NCBI GenBank assembly: GCA_948146395.1
Contig: OX411552.1
Location: 12,074,957-12,138,956 of the forward strand
Direction: 5' to 3'
Length of the DNA stretch: 64,000 nt
Source of the DNA: Fragum whitleyi
Lineage: Eukaryota > Mollusca > Bivalvia > Cardiida > Cardiidae
In this document: piece after piece, positions 11,572 through 24,500 of the stretch
Position numbering within the stretch: the first letter of the stretch is position 1
Layout: the number at the start of each line of letters is the position of its first letter
Made by a program: the position numbers and the translations under genes
The notes under the pieces: model-generated
The model's database searches: none
What the model was told of the DNA's origin: nothing
What the model saw: only the letters and a program-made list of their open reading frames with translations

Positions 11572-11835
11572 TGTTTGAATGGGGTTTAACGCCGCTTTCA
11601 ATATTGTTTACTGTTATATCGCGGCGGCTGGAGCATCTAACAATGGTTTCCTTGTATTTCTCTCACCAGTACAACAACCTCATCCTTCCCTAGCCTCCAC
11701 CAGCTGGTATCTCACATAGGCCTACGATTATCAATCCATTGGTGAGAGACAAATAGTCGGAAAGAATGAGTGCCGCCGTCGGGAGTCGAACTCGGGGCCT
11801 CTAGATTGACAGGTCGAATGAATATTGTGCTTGTC
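11572..11835 (-). mobile_element. SINE family A, minus-strand copy
   Basis: The reverse complement carries a tRNA-like B box (GAGTTCGACTCCCGACGG), then the shared body ending GCGGCGTTAAACCCCATTCA. The head is partly degraded before the B box. Confidence 0.8.
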
Positions 11836-12485
11836 CTTCAATTGCACATGTGATTCAAAATTAACTTGGCACAAATTATCATCTAAAATGGGAAGATTTT
11901 AAATATGAAATAAAAATTCATACAGCTTCAAGGTCAGGGTCACAGGTCAGGGTCACAGGTGAAAATAAGGTTATCTGGAGTATAGCTCCTACAATTATGG
12001 ATGGAATTCCAATTAATTTGGCCGTTATCCTCTATTTTATAAGATGTGGTATTTGAAAGACTATTTCATATTTTTTCTGATAGCCACAAGGTCAAAGTAA
12101 TAGGTTAAGGCCAAGTCCTAAAATTGAGTTAATCAGGCACAATTTCTATAATTACGGATGTATTTCAAAATGTATTTTATGACGATTGCAATCGATGGTC
12201 AAATGTTGAAGTACATCACGTGCGAGCTTGAGACCAGTCGTACTTAGTTTGAGTGAGTTTTTGGAAAAAATTAATGGAGCTTCGAGTGAGCGATCTAAAA
12301 TGGTTTTTGTCGATGTGAATGTGAATTTTACGTTTTACAAACTGTAGTGTGAATTACGTGATTCTATACTTGGCACATATAGGGCCTATATTTAAAAACC
12401 TGAGAAATCTTAATCTGAATACAAGGGGACCCGATTTGTCATAAAAACATTCATCTGAATAACACACCCTACCCTACCTCTCCCA

Positions 12486-12712
12486 TACAGGTCCCGGGTT
12501 CGATCCTCGACGGCGGCACTCATTCTTTCCGACTATATGTCTTCTAACAATGGGTTGATAATAGTAGACCTATGTCGGATAGCAGCTGGAGGCTAGGAAA
12601 GGATGTAATATTAACTACGAGTGTTAGAAATAGCAGGAACCCATTGTAATGTGTTCCAGCCGCCCTGAAATATTGTTGAAATTGGCGTATAACGCTATTC
12701 AAACAAACAAAA
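12486..12712 (+). mobile_element. SINE family A, 5'-truncated copy
   Basis: It begins at the B box (GGGTTCGATCCTCGACGG) and runs through AATAGTAGACCTATG and CTGGAGGCTAGGAAAGG to a GGCGTATAACGC..ATTCAAACAA tail. The A box is lacking. Confidence 0.8.
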
Positions 12713-13260
12713 CATCACCCATATTTTGAAGAGGGGCACTGAAAAATACACAAACAAGTTTGGAGAAGGATTATCCATTGAACATCCACGCCGAGTACGC
12801 TGAAATTAAACGGTTAGAAACAACACCGCCCAGCCACATCAATATGTCGTGACCAATCAAGATAAAGTGAAAGTTTTGAGAAGAATTACACGAAGAACAT
12901 TTCTGCCAAATTTGGTTGAAATTGACTTATTGCTTATGGTGGAGATGTTAAAAGATTTCGGGGTCAAATACAGCCCCGTCCTGCCACAACCATATTAGAG
13001 GTTCAATAAAAAAAAACGCGCGTTATCAGGAAGGTCACCGTCAAAAGTTTCGGAGTTGGAAATGGTAAAAGATTTAATGGTTAAAAAACAGCCTCACCTT
13101 GCCAAGCCCGGATTTGGCGGTCAATCAAAATTTCACGAACAAGTTTTGAGAAGGGTCACTCAAGGAACATTTCTGTATAAATAACTAAACTTTGGCAGCG
13201 AATCAAAACCGAGAGAATGTTTTGCAAAAAAAATATTCTTTGAATGAAAATGTATCATTC
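12713..13260. repeat. Degenerate tandem-unit repeat
   Basis: Repeated phrases such as AGAATTACACGAAGAACATT, GGGTCACTCAAGGAACATT, GGTTGAAATTGACTTAT and GGTCAAATACAGCCCCGTCC recur about every 110-140 bp. The sequence resembles the better-preserved copy at 20349-20935. No protein was recognised. Confidence 0.5.
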
Positions 13261-13301
13261 GTTTGGTTTCATCCCAAACAAGACTCAAGCGGCTAATAAA
13301 A

Positions 13302-13545
13302 ATTGAGCCTGTGCGTAACATTTCCAACTATTTCAAAAGTGCGCAAAGCAAAGACTCTGGACAGCCTGTGCAGCCGCACAGTCTGACCAAAGACTTCACT
13401 TTGCATTTGGGAGATAGACAAGGTATCAAAGTATGCTTAAACAGTTAGACAATATTCTAATTGCACTGTAGAATTGTCTAGAATGTTCAATTGTTGCACT
13501 TTCACAAATGTCTAATTGTTGGAAATGTCACGCACTGGCTCAATT
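13302..13545. mobile_element. MITE family G, complete copy
   Basis: The ends ATTGAGCCTGTGCGTAAC and the complement of TCACGCACTGGCTCAAT form inverted repeats of about 25 bp ending in CATTTCCAAC. The interior hairpin CAGCCTGTGCAGCCGCACAG is shared with 6217-6440. It ends about 38 bp before the tRNA gene. Confidence 0.8.
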
Positions 13546-13582
13546 AATTTGTCTTAAATAAACTTCACTATAAGATTCATCT

Positions 13583-13691
13583 GCTCCAGTGGCGCAATCG
13601 GTTAGCGCGCCGTACTTATAGACAGTACCTTCCTCTCTATAAGAGGGACTTGGCTATGCGGAGGCTGTGAGTTCGAGCCTCACCTGGAGCA
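13583..13691 (+). tRNA. tRNA-Ile-TAT: tRNA-Ile (anticodon TAT), intron-containing
   Basis: The acceptor arms GCTCCAG and CTGGAGC pair fully, with discriminator A at 13691. The D arm is GGCGCAATCGGTTAGCGC, the anticodon stem CCGTA pairs with TGCGG with one G-U, the loop carries TAT, and the T arm is GTGAGTTCGAGCCTCAC, so the A and B boxes are both intact. An intron of about 35 bases follows the anticodon loop, in the usual position next to base 37. The minor isoleucine tRNA(UAU) of animals typically has such an intron. No SINE body follows it, unlike the tRNA-like heads elsewhere in this window. Confidence 0.92.
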
Positions 13692-13697
13692 CATTTT

Positions 13698-14817
13698 TTA
13701 ATTGTCAGATAACGTATTTTATACATCTTCCTTTGACAAGAAGTTTTTTTTCTTTTATTAGTCCATGTATTTTATATTCATATGGTTTTGGTTTCTGCAA
13801 AAAGTAAAACCACGCCCTAGTGGCCTTCGTAGGAACGAGTACTGTCGCGGTCTACAGTAAGAAGTGTGGAGAGTGAATATTTTAATGTGTTAGAACTTCA
13901 TTATTTCGTAATCGATGTAAAATGAATTCATTTAAACCTGAAATTCTGTGATATTTGGCTTAAACTTGTCCATTATGAATCTACAAAAAAGAGCGTATGA
14001 AAGCTTCAAAAATATTTGCGAACTTTATCGCATGAACAAGGATTCCACGATAAAAATTCAAGAGCATCCTTCACCAAAATTTTGCAACAGAAGATTTCCA
14101 ATTTCGAAAGAAACCATCTTTATGGACCTATGGAATAATCCCGTGAACGTTTCAAGCGAACAAGATGATACCTTTTCACTTCCAAAACAATAGGGATGTC
14201 TCTTGTACCAGACAAACATTTTCATCAAGTTTGAGCGAAAATTGAGACGTCTGTGGTAACAAGGAATAGAAACAATGTTCCTTTTTACCATGAAGAATGT
14301 CTGAGGGTCTCCAAAATCAATGGGAATCTTCCGTATGGGCCTAAAGCTAGAGTGGTAACACTGTGATTATCGACGACGGATGGAGCTCGACCGATTCTTG
14401 AAGACAAGCGATGAAGGGTCAAAAAATCTCACCATGGGTAAGATGTGCGACGCGCTCCGGAGAGCCAAAAAGCTCTCCGGTCTCCAGTACAGTTTAACCT
14501 TGTTTTAACGCATACGTGTTTTAAGGCAGCGGGGACAAAACACATAATAAACTACAATTTTTTGTATTAAAGTTACAGCCATTTCGGCAGTTCAATACGA
14601 AAACATTGTAAATAATAACCTGTACTTCTCTACTAGTGAAAAAGATATGATTTTGATTTAGTAATTCAGTGAGTTTTAAACTATTTCAAACATCATGTCA
14701 GTCAAATCAAGGTGCCAAAAGCATCCAACCTTGTGTTACAAGAACATTCTATCTGATCATCTATCTGCTCATCTGACAACCGACCCGTTGTAGTTCCGTC
14801 ATTTTGAAGGTGATGAA
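13698..14817. other. Gap with one weak ORF
   Basis: No recognised gene. An open frame at 13948-14193 (81 codons, ending FSLPKQ) has a protein-like composition and no low complexity, but no family match I know and no clear splice context. A frame on the other strand overlaps it. I rate it as probably non-coding. Confidence 0.35.
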
Positions 14818-14945
14818 CAGGAACAGTGTTAACCGGGGTTTCCTAATGATTTCATTAGGAAAACTCGGTCAACTTTGTGGAAAATCATGGGTTCTGAGAT
14901 GTTGAAGAACTATTACGGGTCAACTCAGTACCCTTTCATTTACAT
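14818..14945. repeat. Foldback family N (GGTTTCCTAATGA hairpin)
   Basis: The core GGGGTTTCCTAATGATTTCA faces TTCATTAGGAAAACTCGGT, flanked by ACAGTGTTAACC and ACTATTACGGGTC. Relatives are at 22793-22840, 52787-52909 and 60278-60437. Confidence 0.7.
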
Positions 14946-15169
14946 TCTAACGCACCACTTACTGCATACACAACAAATCTAACTGGAAAGGACACTTATG
15001 GTGTGTATAAATAAAACTAATGAAAATATACATGGTTTTTTTTTACGTTTTTATTAGTATGGCAGATTTAAAAGACATTACAACACAAGTTACTTCGTTA
15101 TTTTATATCGATTTGGAAATAAGTTTGTTCAACTTAGATTAATTCCTCTTGATTCTGCTTCCCGGAAAA

Positions 15170-15300
15170 TACACCAGTATTCTCACCAATTGTGAGGGCC
15201 AATGAAACAACCCAGTTCAATAGCCACTCTCGGGAACTGAACTAGGAACCTTAGAGTAGAGAGGCCAACGCCCTACCTCTATGCCACGGAGACCACACAC
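15170..15300 (-). mobile_element. tRNA-derived SINE, minus strand
   Basis: The reverse complement reads GTCTCCGTGGCATAGAGGTA, then a TTCAGTTCCCGAGAGTGGC B-box-like segment, then GGGTTGTTTCATTGGCCCTC. The head resembles a tRNA A box but does not fold as a functional tRNA. It belongs to a different family from the A and B SINEs here. Confidence 0.55.
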
Positions 15301-15960
15301 AGTTGCCTTATTGAAGTTAGATACGCATCAACAAAGGATTTAACGGACCTCTGGTCTATCCTTTGACCACCATCAGGACACACACCTCAAATTATTAAAC
15401 ATTTTTTATCCGCAAAATATATTGTACATGCAAACTGTAATTCATTAGAAAATTATTTACTTCATTTTTCTTGAAAAATTCAATTCTTGAAGAAATATTG
15501 AAATTTCAAGGGTTTTTATTCAATGTTTATATAGATTGACATGAAACAAATCACAGATAATTAGAGGCTGACCTAAATGCCGTAGCTACGACGGTTAGGT
15601 TGTCTGTCTATGAAAATGGTTGAAACAAAATGAAAATGGCAGAAAATGTGCGAGTTAAAAAGGGCATCCAATCATAAATCAGGGCTGCAGATAGTAGGGG
15701 TATTTGGTTTTTAAAATTTAAATATTTCTATATTTCTGTCTTAAACCCTATGTTGTTGGTACTCATTTGAAACGTCTTTTTCAGACGATTTAAATGAGTA
15801 CAAACACCATTGAGTTTTATTTGGAAATAAAGATTTTATACTTTCTCTTCCCCCTCTTATCTTGACCCCTGTAAATAAGTGTTTGGATTGGTCAGTTTAT
15901 TTTTTGATTGACAGTAGTGATCTGTTAATTCTAATATAAGTGTTTCCACTACATACACAG

Positions 15961-17290
15961 CCCCATTAGCTCAGTTGGTAGAGCACCGTACTTATAAACC
16001 ATTGAAGTTCGACGTCTTGGGTTCAAACCCGGGCTGGCACACTAACACTAGAAAGCCATGAATGGCTTGTGTCGCTCCACAGGCTTGAATTTCTTGTAAA
16101 AGCAAATCTAAGTTTTGACTGGATTTTTAGATATTTTGGGTTCTACTGATGTTGAAATGATTTTCAAAGTTTCCACTATTATAACATATAGAGAAATGAC
16201 CTCCGTCCATAAATACATATTTTTCATCCGATCACAATAATTGTTAATAAACTGATAAAGGGTCACCCAAGGATCATTCATGTAAAATTTGGTTGATATC
16301 TATCTATAGATTCTGAGAAAATGATTATCAAAGTTTCCACTATATAACATATAGAGAAATGACCTCCGCCCATAAAATACATATTTTTCCTCCGATCACA
16401 ATAATTGTTGGTAGACTGATAAAGGGTCACCCAAGGATCATTTGTGTAAAATTTGGTTGATATCTATAAATTAGATTCTGAGAAAATGATTTTTAAAGTT
16501 TCAACTTTAAAACATATGGAGAAATGACCTCCGCCCATAAAATACATATTTTTCATCTGATCACAATAATTTTTTTTAGACTGATAAAGGGTCACCCAAG
16601 GATCATTCATGTAAAATATGGTTGATATCTACAAGGTAGATTCTGAGAAAATGATTATCAAAGTTTCCACTATATAACATATAGTGAAATGACCTCCGCC
16701 CATAAAATACATATTTTTCATCCGATCACATTAATTTTTTGTGGACTGATAAATGGTCACCCAAGGATCATTTATGTAAAATTCAATTGGTATCCATCGA
16801 TTAGAACCTGAGAAAAGTCACTTTTTACCATATTTGGAAATTAGCAACGCCCATTAAATCCATGTTTTTCATTGGATCAAAATTTCTTGAACAACTTTGA
16901 AAGAGGGTCACCAAAGGATCATTCCTGTGAAGTTTGGTTGAAATCCATCCAGAAGTTTCTGATGAGAAGATTTTTAAAGAAAAAGTTTACGACCGGACGC
17001 ACGGACGCACATACAGACGGACGCACGACGGACACAACGCCATGACAAAAGCCCCAGTGGCTTTCAGCCAGTGGAGCTAAAAACTAATTGTCTTTCGGAT
17101 GAGACATTAAACCAACGCCCCGTGAGACAGTGCTTTACACTGAGCATGTTAAAGAACCATGGTGGATCTCAGCAGTAGTTTTGTCATGTATCCTTGCACT
17201 ATCCCCAGTAACAACTAACTGTCTTCTGAGGGTGTAGCTCATATGGGCATGTGCTATGGTAGCAACGATAAATAAAGGGAAATACACACA
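15961..17290 (+). mobile_element. SINE family B, split by a tandem-unit element
   Basis: The tRNA-like head 15961-16041 (TAGCTCAGTTGGTAGAGCA A box, GGGTTCAAACCCGGGCTGGC B box) is followed, after an inserted element, by the SINE body at 17080-17290 (GTCTTTCGGATGAGACATTA, GCTTTACACTGAGCATGTTA, CCTTGCACTATCCCC) and an ACACAC tail. The copy on the minus strand at about 34763-34985 runs without this break through GGCTGGCACACTAAC into the body, which shows that the 16047-17079 segment is a later insertion. Confidence 0.8.
16047..17079 (+). mobile_element. Tandem-unit element T2 inside SINE B
   Basis: The head carries the palindrome AAGCCATGAATGGCTT followed by GCTCCAC. The body has about five units of 160-175 bp with AAAGGGTCACCCAAGGATCA and AGAAATGACCTCCGCCCATA. 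The tail has GACGGACGCACGACGGACAC and then GTGGAGCTAAAAA, whose GTGGAGC pairs with the head GCTCCAC. The plan matches several other elements in this window. Confidence 0.75.
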
Positions 17291-17767
17291 CACACAAGTA
17301 TGTCTAAATAGCAAATTTACTATAAATGAAATACAAATGTCTAGTTATCAAGTTCCTTGCCATAACTTTCAACCTGCTTAATTAAATTTTGTTTGAATCT
17401 AATTGCTAAATTTTTGGGACATTGCAACCTATCTGACAATCATGTTCCCACAATATTTGAGTAGATAGCATGCAGTGTACACTTAGATAAGACTTAACAT
17501 TCCCCTGATTTGATCTTAGTCTATTCTTTTTGCCAAGCTTTGTTTACACTAGTTTTATATGATGTGAATAAACAAAGCAACATGCACAGCCACACTTTAG
17601 ACTAATATTCTCTGATTATGATATTTAGGTTATCAATTATGTATAGTGCAGTAGGCATAGTGAAGACTCTGATCAGACTGTGTACAGACTAATCTCAATC
17701 TAAGATTTGCACAAAATTGAAATAATTGAAAATGCCAAGAACAGGCTTGATTCTAACCGTTTCTGTA

Positions 17768-18188
17768 CAGTTAAAAACATTTTGAATATGACATGATGAA
17801 TGATTTTTGAATGATTTTGAAATGAAATTGAATGAGTGTGTTGAGCGAGTTTTGGGTGAAATTCAAGGGAGGTATCCAATAATGCTAATTTTGTTCAAAA
17901 TGAACAAAATCAGCAACATTTATTATATCCCTTTAATAAGATATGCATATGTTCTATGAAAAGCTTCCTATGTTTTCAAGAACACATCATACTCTTCCAA
18001 AATTCAATCATATCAGTGAAATTTTGGATTATATCTACCAATTTTCATTTGAAAGTAGTTGCTGATCCTATCATTTTATTGATTTTTTAGCAATTTGGAA
18101 AGGTTTAAGAGAGCGTTTGAAATGAATGAAAGGAGCGCTAAGTGAGCAATTAAGAATTTTTTTTCATTGGAATGACAGTCCCTAACTG
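17768..18188. mobile_element. TA-flanked MITE family S, copy 1
   Basis: TA target bases lie at 17766-17767 and 18189-18190. The ends start CAGTTAAAAACATTTTGAA and, reversed, CAGTTAGGGACTGTC. The interior has the family words GAGCGAGTTTTGGGTGAAAT, TTTTGTTCAAAATGAACAAA and GGAGCGCTAAGTGAGCAAT. No coding capacity. It lies just downstream of the CIAO2B stop. Confidence 0.75.
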
Positions 18189-18545
18189 TAGTTTCTATGT
18201 ACAAGAAGAGAAAACAACTTGCTCATAATCAGTTATTTATCTTCATCTTATTTACATAAAATATCACATATTTTGTGACCCATCACTCAAAAAAGAGCCA
18301 TCTAAGATATGTGAAAAGAAACAATCCTAGTTAAACCATGAAAGATTACTTGGGTTGATACTTTTAGCTTTTTGGCTATTTTTTGGTTATTATCTGAATC
18401 AAGACTGAGTATCCAATAATCTCAAACAATTTGCTTGAACTCTGTTGGAACCAATATCATTTTCAAATATTCATTTTACAGAGTTCCCAGATGGTCCCTT
18501 TTGTGTGAAGAGTCAACTAGTCAACAACAAAACATCAATAAGATT

Positions 18546-21500
18546 CTATCCAGTGTTTCTTTTTGTAGCTAGACACTGGTTCACCACTTCTAGAAGATGT
18601 GAGTTTTCTAAGGCAGCTGCTACCCTTTCTTTGTCTGCAAGTTGTTTGTTCACTGAAAAAAACAAGTTTAATATATAGATCATTCTGGTAATTAACTTTG
18701 CTATTTTGCAATAAAAAAAAGTTGATTTATTGTTATTACTCTGTTGGTTTAGGTGTATGTTTTAGAGCTGGTGTGTGACAAACTTTAACTTTTCAGTTTT
18801 GCAGCCTTATCAGAGTTTTATAACTTTGAGTACAAGGAATTTTATCAAAAATTATAATCATGATAAAATTTAGTATTCTTCTTCAGGATTCTTGCTTAAC
18901 ATTTAAACCTTGTTATATGGGTTTTGACCCTAAAAATCGAAAGATTTCCTATTTTGACCCTAAAAATTGATATGTCAGGAAAGAAACCCCTTATATTTCC
19001 ATTTGTGCATTGTATGGACATATTCCAGATAAATCTCTTATGAAAAATTTGATAAACATGAATATAACTAAAAATTCATGAATATAACTAAGAATTCTTT
19101 AATTATTATTCACCTATTTAATTGTTTTGGCCCTTTCAATACTTATTTGTACTAAGAAGTTTTGCCTCCTTGAAAATCAATGTGAATGAGTCAATGACTC
19201 TTTAATAGGAAGAGTAATCACAAGCTCAGACCTGTGTTCTTGAATGACCAAACGGTCGAAACTGTTTGCAAATTATACCCCACTTTGCATGTGTAATTGT
19301 ATGCAAAGTGGGGTATAATTTGCAAACAGTTTGCACCTCTTTATCATCCTGAACACAGGGCTGATATTGACATACCTGCCTCCTCAGAAGCATGGCTGCC
19401 TGGAGTGATTTTGACATCAACCTGAAATTACAGTTAGTGATATCGTGAAGTTTACACTCATTCCTATCAAAAGCTTTCTTAATCACTCTCTCACAGCTCC
19501 ACTCATTCATTCCAGACACTCACTAAACCATTCAAAAACAATCCAAAACCACTAACAATTAGATCAACAACTACAATATATATTCAAAATGTAAAATCCC
19601 TAGAAATAATCTACAATTTCACCTACTTAATTGAATTTGGAAGTGTCTGATTGATTCATTAAGACATATAGCCTTAATGTATTTTATCAAAGTGAGATAA
19701 TAAATATCTCTAATTTTGTTCATTTTGTTCAAATATGCAATCATGTAAACGGTTGAGAGTAATTATAAACTGTCATATAGACTATTTTGCGAACACTGCC
19801 ATTATATTTCTACTGCTTCTTATGAAAACAAAATCATCAATAGACAAATGAGCATCAATAGTCCCGAGTTAATTGATGCAGGGACATAAAACTAATATCT
19901 GAATACTCCTATTCAATGACCATTTACAGTCTGGCTTACCTTAAACCTTGGAGGTAATGTTCTCAATAATTTCACTCTAATAGATAACCCAATTAATGTG
20001 GCCATACTACAGTGAGGTATGGTTGGAGTAAACATCACTTCAACTATGTTTTTATCATCATTCACCTATCATAATAGAAAATAATTTCATAAATCAACAA
20101 GACCATGATAAAGTACAAATAAAGGTATTTGACCAGTCATAGTAACACCACATTTCAATCAAAGTACTGAAAGTACTGATAAGTTGGAATGCGTTCGAGA
20201 GACGGTGACCTCAAGCTACTAGCGAAGCTGACGCCTCCCGCCCAACACAGGTGATCACATAATACGTCTCGTCTTTTGACGGGCGTATATAAATCGATGT
20301 AATTCAACAACGAGAGACGCTTAAACCTCTGAATCGCTATACAGGCCTGAATCTGATGGAAGAAAAATTATACCAAGAGGGACAGAATGGCCCTAAACCG
20401 CTCACTTGAATTCGATTGGTCCAGTGGATCTTATCCAAGAAACTTTCTGGCAAAGATTTATTCAAACTTGCCTAATTGTTGAAGAGGAGACATTCCGGCA
20501 ATAATAAGCAGTCATAATAGACCCTGCCAACCCATTCATTACAGAGGAGACTCAAAACTAGCCCTACCCTGCCATGCCCATATTTATGGGCTAATGAAAA
20601 TTTTGCCAACAATGTTTCGAGAAGGTCATCAAAGGAACATTCTTGCAAAGTTTCATTGAAATCTGCCCAGTGGTTCAGCAGGAGATGTCGTTCAAAGATT
20701 TTGGGCTCAAAATAAACCCCGCCCTGCCATACCCATATTTATTGGCCAATTAGTATATAGCGACAATTTTGTAAAGGGTCACCCAGGGAACATTCTGGCA
20801 AAATTTCATTGAAATTTGCCCAGCGGTTTAGGAGAAGAAGAAGTTTTAAGAAGGGTGACGACTCACGACGGACGACGGAGTCAGGGTGATCCTAAAGCTT
20901 CCCTTGATCACGTTGTGGTAAGGTGAGCTAAAAAGGAAGAAAATGATACGGACCATACAGCCGACTAATGGACACACAGGCGACCTTATACACTCCAAAG
21001 AGTTTTTATATTATTTTTCAATAAACTTCTGCTATATTTGGGTTATCAATTACATTTTAAAATAGAAGTGTCGCAAATGATTTTTCCATGATGAAAAGCT
21101 ATTTTCGCAGGGAAGTCTTTTACTTCATGAGTTGGAATCTCAAGACAATTTTTGGACGAAGTTCAATTGTGATTTCGACCTATGTGACTCCACTATTGGG
21201 CACTTTCTTGGGTCATTGACAACATTTGTGTCAAGTTCTATGATTTGGGTCAATTGGTTGTTCACTTATGAAACTGTTAACTGTTAAAATTTACTGATGC
21301 CCGTGACATCTATGACCCCGAAACAATGGCGCATTTCTTTGGGTCATGGGCAATATTTGTGTAAAGTTTCGTTATTGTAGGTCAATTGCTTCTCCGTTTA
21401 TCTAGCGGAAAGCAAAAGGTCAATGGACTGAGAGAAAGACATGATGAAATCAATATAATTATGCTCCTCTTCTTCTGAGTTGGGGGTACAGTTAATAACA

Positions 21501-24500
21501 TCGTGAAATTGATAAGGTGATCGATTTTGGAATGATTTAAGCATGATGTTGAGTGAGTGAGCGGAGCGAGTTTTGAGTGAAATTTAAGGGAGAGAATCCA
21601 ATGTCGCTTATTTTGTTCAGGATGAACAAAATTAGCGATATATAAAACCTATATAAAATATGCATAAAAGTTCAATCAATAGCTTTCTATTTCGCCAAGA
21701 ACCAACCAGACGCTTTAAATTTCATTTATGTCAGTGAAACCGCGATTTGGTTCTTGCTTAATTCATTTTGAATGTACATGTTGATCTTATTTTTCTAATA
21801 ACTTTGAGTGTTTTTTGAATGGTTTGAGTGAGTGTTTGGAATGAATGAATGGAGCGCTGAGTGAGCGATATTTCACGATGTAACTAACTGTATGATGGTG
21901 CTCTTAAACATGTTGATGTGTAAGAATGTGAAGAAAGCAAGTTGAACTAGATGGTTAGTTTCAAATATCAAATTGTCTTGGTGTTGGAATTCAATTGGGC
22001 AAAGATATTCATAATTCAAATAAAGATGTGGTGGTAAGGGTTTTATTGGATGAGTATTGGTTTTTTACAATAAAACATTCATGTAGATAACTGCAATATG
22101 ACGGAAAACAAACGACAATATGTTGCAAATATATATATTAACTTTAAAAGTGTATCTTCACTTTAAAAAAGGGTATTTATTTCGTAGCTTAGACAGAAAT
22201 TTACAATATAACACCTTGTCAAAAGTTAAATGTGTAATAAGGTCGTTCAGAAAGAGAAACTATACCTTTAAAAGAAGCTATAACATAATTCTACGAATAA
22301 CAGGTCGCGACCTTACTAAATAAGCAGATCACGTGATTGGTCTGTGCTATTGCCACAATACTGAGAAAACAGATCGCGACATTACCAAATAAGCAGATCA
22401 CGTGATTGGCTAGTGCTAATTGTCAATTGCTGACCTAATTGGACTTGACTTATCACATGATTTCCAAATATAGTTATGCAAACATGTGATACTAATATAT
22501 TCGTACGCAACTTTCAATAAATGTCGTTTAAAACATAAATTAGCATGTTGATAATAAACACAAAGTGATAGTTGTGTAATTGTACAGCATTATTACTTTT
22601 TGATGAAATAAACTGTATGTCTTTGTCAAGATGAAATATACAAAATAGGCCGAAGTGTATTCACATCCTGTTCACGTGATATGTGTTCTCAAGAAACCCG
22701 AAATGAAATTATCTTGTGTTCATTTTGCGGTTTTGTTAAATCTAAGTTGGAATTGCTCCGCATTCCAACTTAAAAAGCATAAACTGAAACAGTATTAACC
22801 AAGGTTTCCTTATGATTTCATTAGGAAACATCGGTTAACAACCACTCACTCAAACCAATCAAAAACGCTCCAATTTGACTAAAAAGATAAAATTAAAGCT
22901 ACATTAAAAATGAATATGAATAGAAACAAGAATTGTCAGCGGACAATGTAGCTCGCCCAAACTGCTGCTTGTCACAAACAGCACTTGACCAAAGATCTAA
23001 AGTTCAAGGTAAATTTTTTTACGTAAAAGTCAATGATCCAATATATATCAGTCTGATTTAGAAATTAGAAAGAAATATAAAAAAAGATTTTTTTGTTTCA
23101 ACAACATGTAAAAGGTTAGGTTAAAAGTAAGCCTATAGCCTGATGAAGTTCCAATTTGAATTTCATTGTATTAAATAAAGGTTGATCATCTAATCATTGA
23201 ATTTCAGTTTAATTGTCCTAGCTGTAGGCATTCAAAAACAAGAGTGCCATAGTCACAAAATACGCCGCCACTTTGCTGCTGTTTCATGAAAATAATTGTA
23301 GACACTACTTATTTTGAGAGAACCAAATTCAAAATGACCAAATTTCATTTAAATCAAGACAAAAAGTTAGGAGGAGTTGCCTTCACAAGGCTGCAATTTC
23401 AATAAGCCCCAGACACTAAGTTTTAAGGGGGCATAATTCAGGGAAACAAATGAGCCATAAAATCCTTGATCCATGTACATCTACAAATTATGGTGATGAC
23501 ATTGACCAAGTTTCATTTAAATAAAGACAAAAAGTAAGGAGGAGTTGCGTTCGAAAGGCTGCAATTTCAATAAGCCCCAGCTACTAAGTTTTAAGGGGGC
23601 ATAATTTAGGGTAAAATTAATGAACAATAAAATTCTTACTTCATGCTCATCTACCAATTTTGGTTATAACATCCACCAAGTTTCATTTGGATCCAGCCAG
23701 AAACTTAGGAAGAGTTGCATTCACAAAGCTGCAATTTCAATAAGCCCCAGAGACTAAATTTTAAGGGGGCATTACTGAGGCAATAAGCCCCAGAGACTAG
23801 GTTTTTAAGGGGCATAACTCAGGCAAAAATCAACAAACCATAAAAACCTTCCTTCATGCACATCTACCATTTAAGGTGATAACATTGACCAAGTTTCAAG
23901 AAGATCCAGCCAGAAACTAAGGAGGAGTTGCGTTGACAAGAAAAGTGGACGAACGTACGGACAGATAGATGGACGGATGGACAGACGGAGAAGATGACGC
24001 CAATATACGTCCGCCTCTGGCGGCGTATAAAAATATGCAAGTTTAAAGCAATATGCTAAAGATTCAAAAGTCAAGGTCATGGTCACAAAGTCAAGGGATT
24101 TGATCACAGGAAAAGCCTATCTCACATGTTGAGTAAGGATATTAGGTATAATGCCAAAGGTATAAGCACTCAGAGAATATAAACAAGGTTTAAGTTTTGG
24201 GTTAAAGTTTTTCCAAGTCCAAAAAAAAAAGTAAAGGTCAAAATGTCACAGAGCTTTACCTCTAATAGCCTATCACCTAGTGAGTGTGTTTATGAAGTAA
24301 TGATGTCCCGAAGTAAAACAATCAGAAAATATAAGCAAGGTTAAAGTTTTTGGTTAAAGTTTTTCTAAGTCCATAAAAGGTCAAGGTCAAAGTAAAAAGT
24401 CAAGGACCTTGGTAACCAGTGAGAGCCTATCAGCTAAAAACTGTGTATATGAAGTGTGATGTCCCTAGGTAAAATCATTCCAAAAATATAAGGTTAAAGT

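Noticed and set aside
13948..14193. 81-codon ORF as a gene
   Set aside because: No recognisable family, no splice context, and an equally long frame on the other strand. Kept only as a remark in the gap entry.
15961..16041. Possible second tRNA gene with a TAT-like loop
   Set aside because: The acceptor arms do not pair beyond three bases, and the sequence continues into a SINE body, so it is a SINE head.
16150..16980. Regularly spaced repeats reminiscent of a CRISPR array
   Set aside because: Units are about 165 bp and diverge along their whole length. There is no short repeat with unique spacers, and the sequence is eukaryotic.
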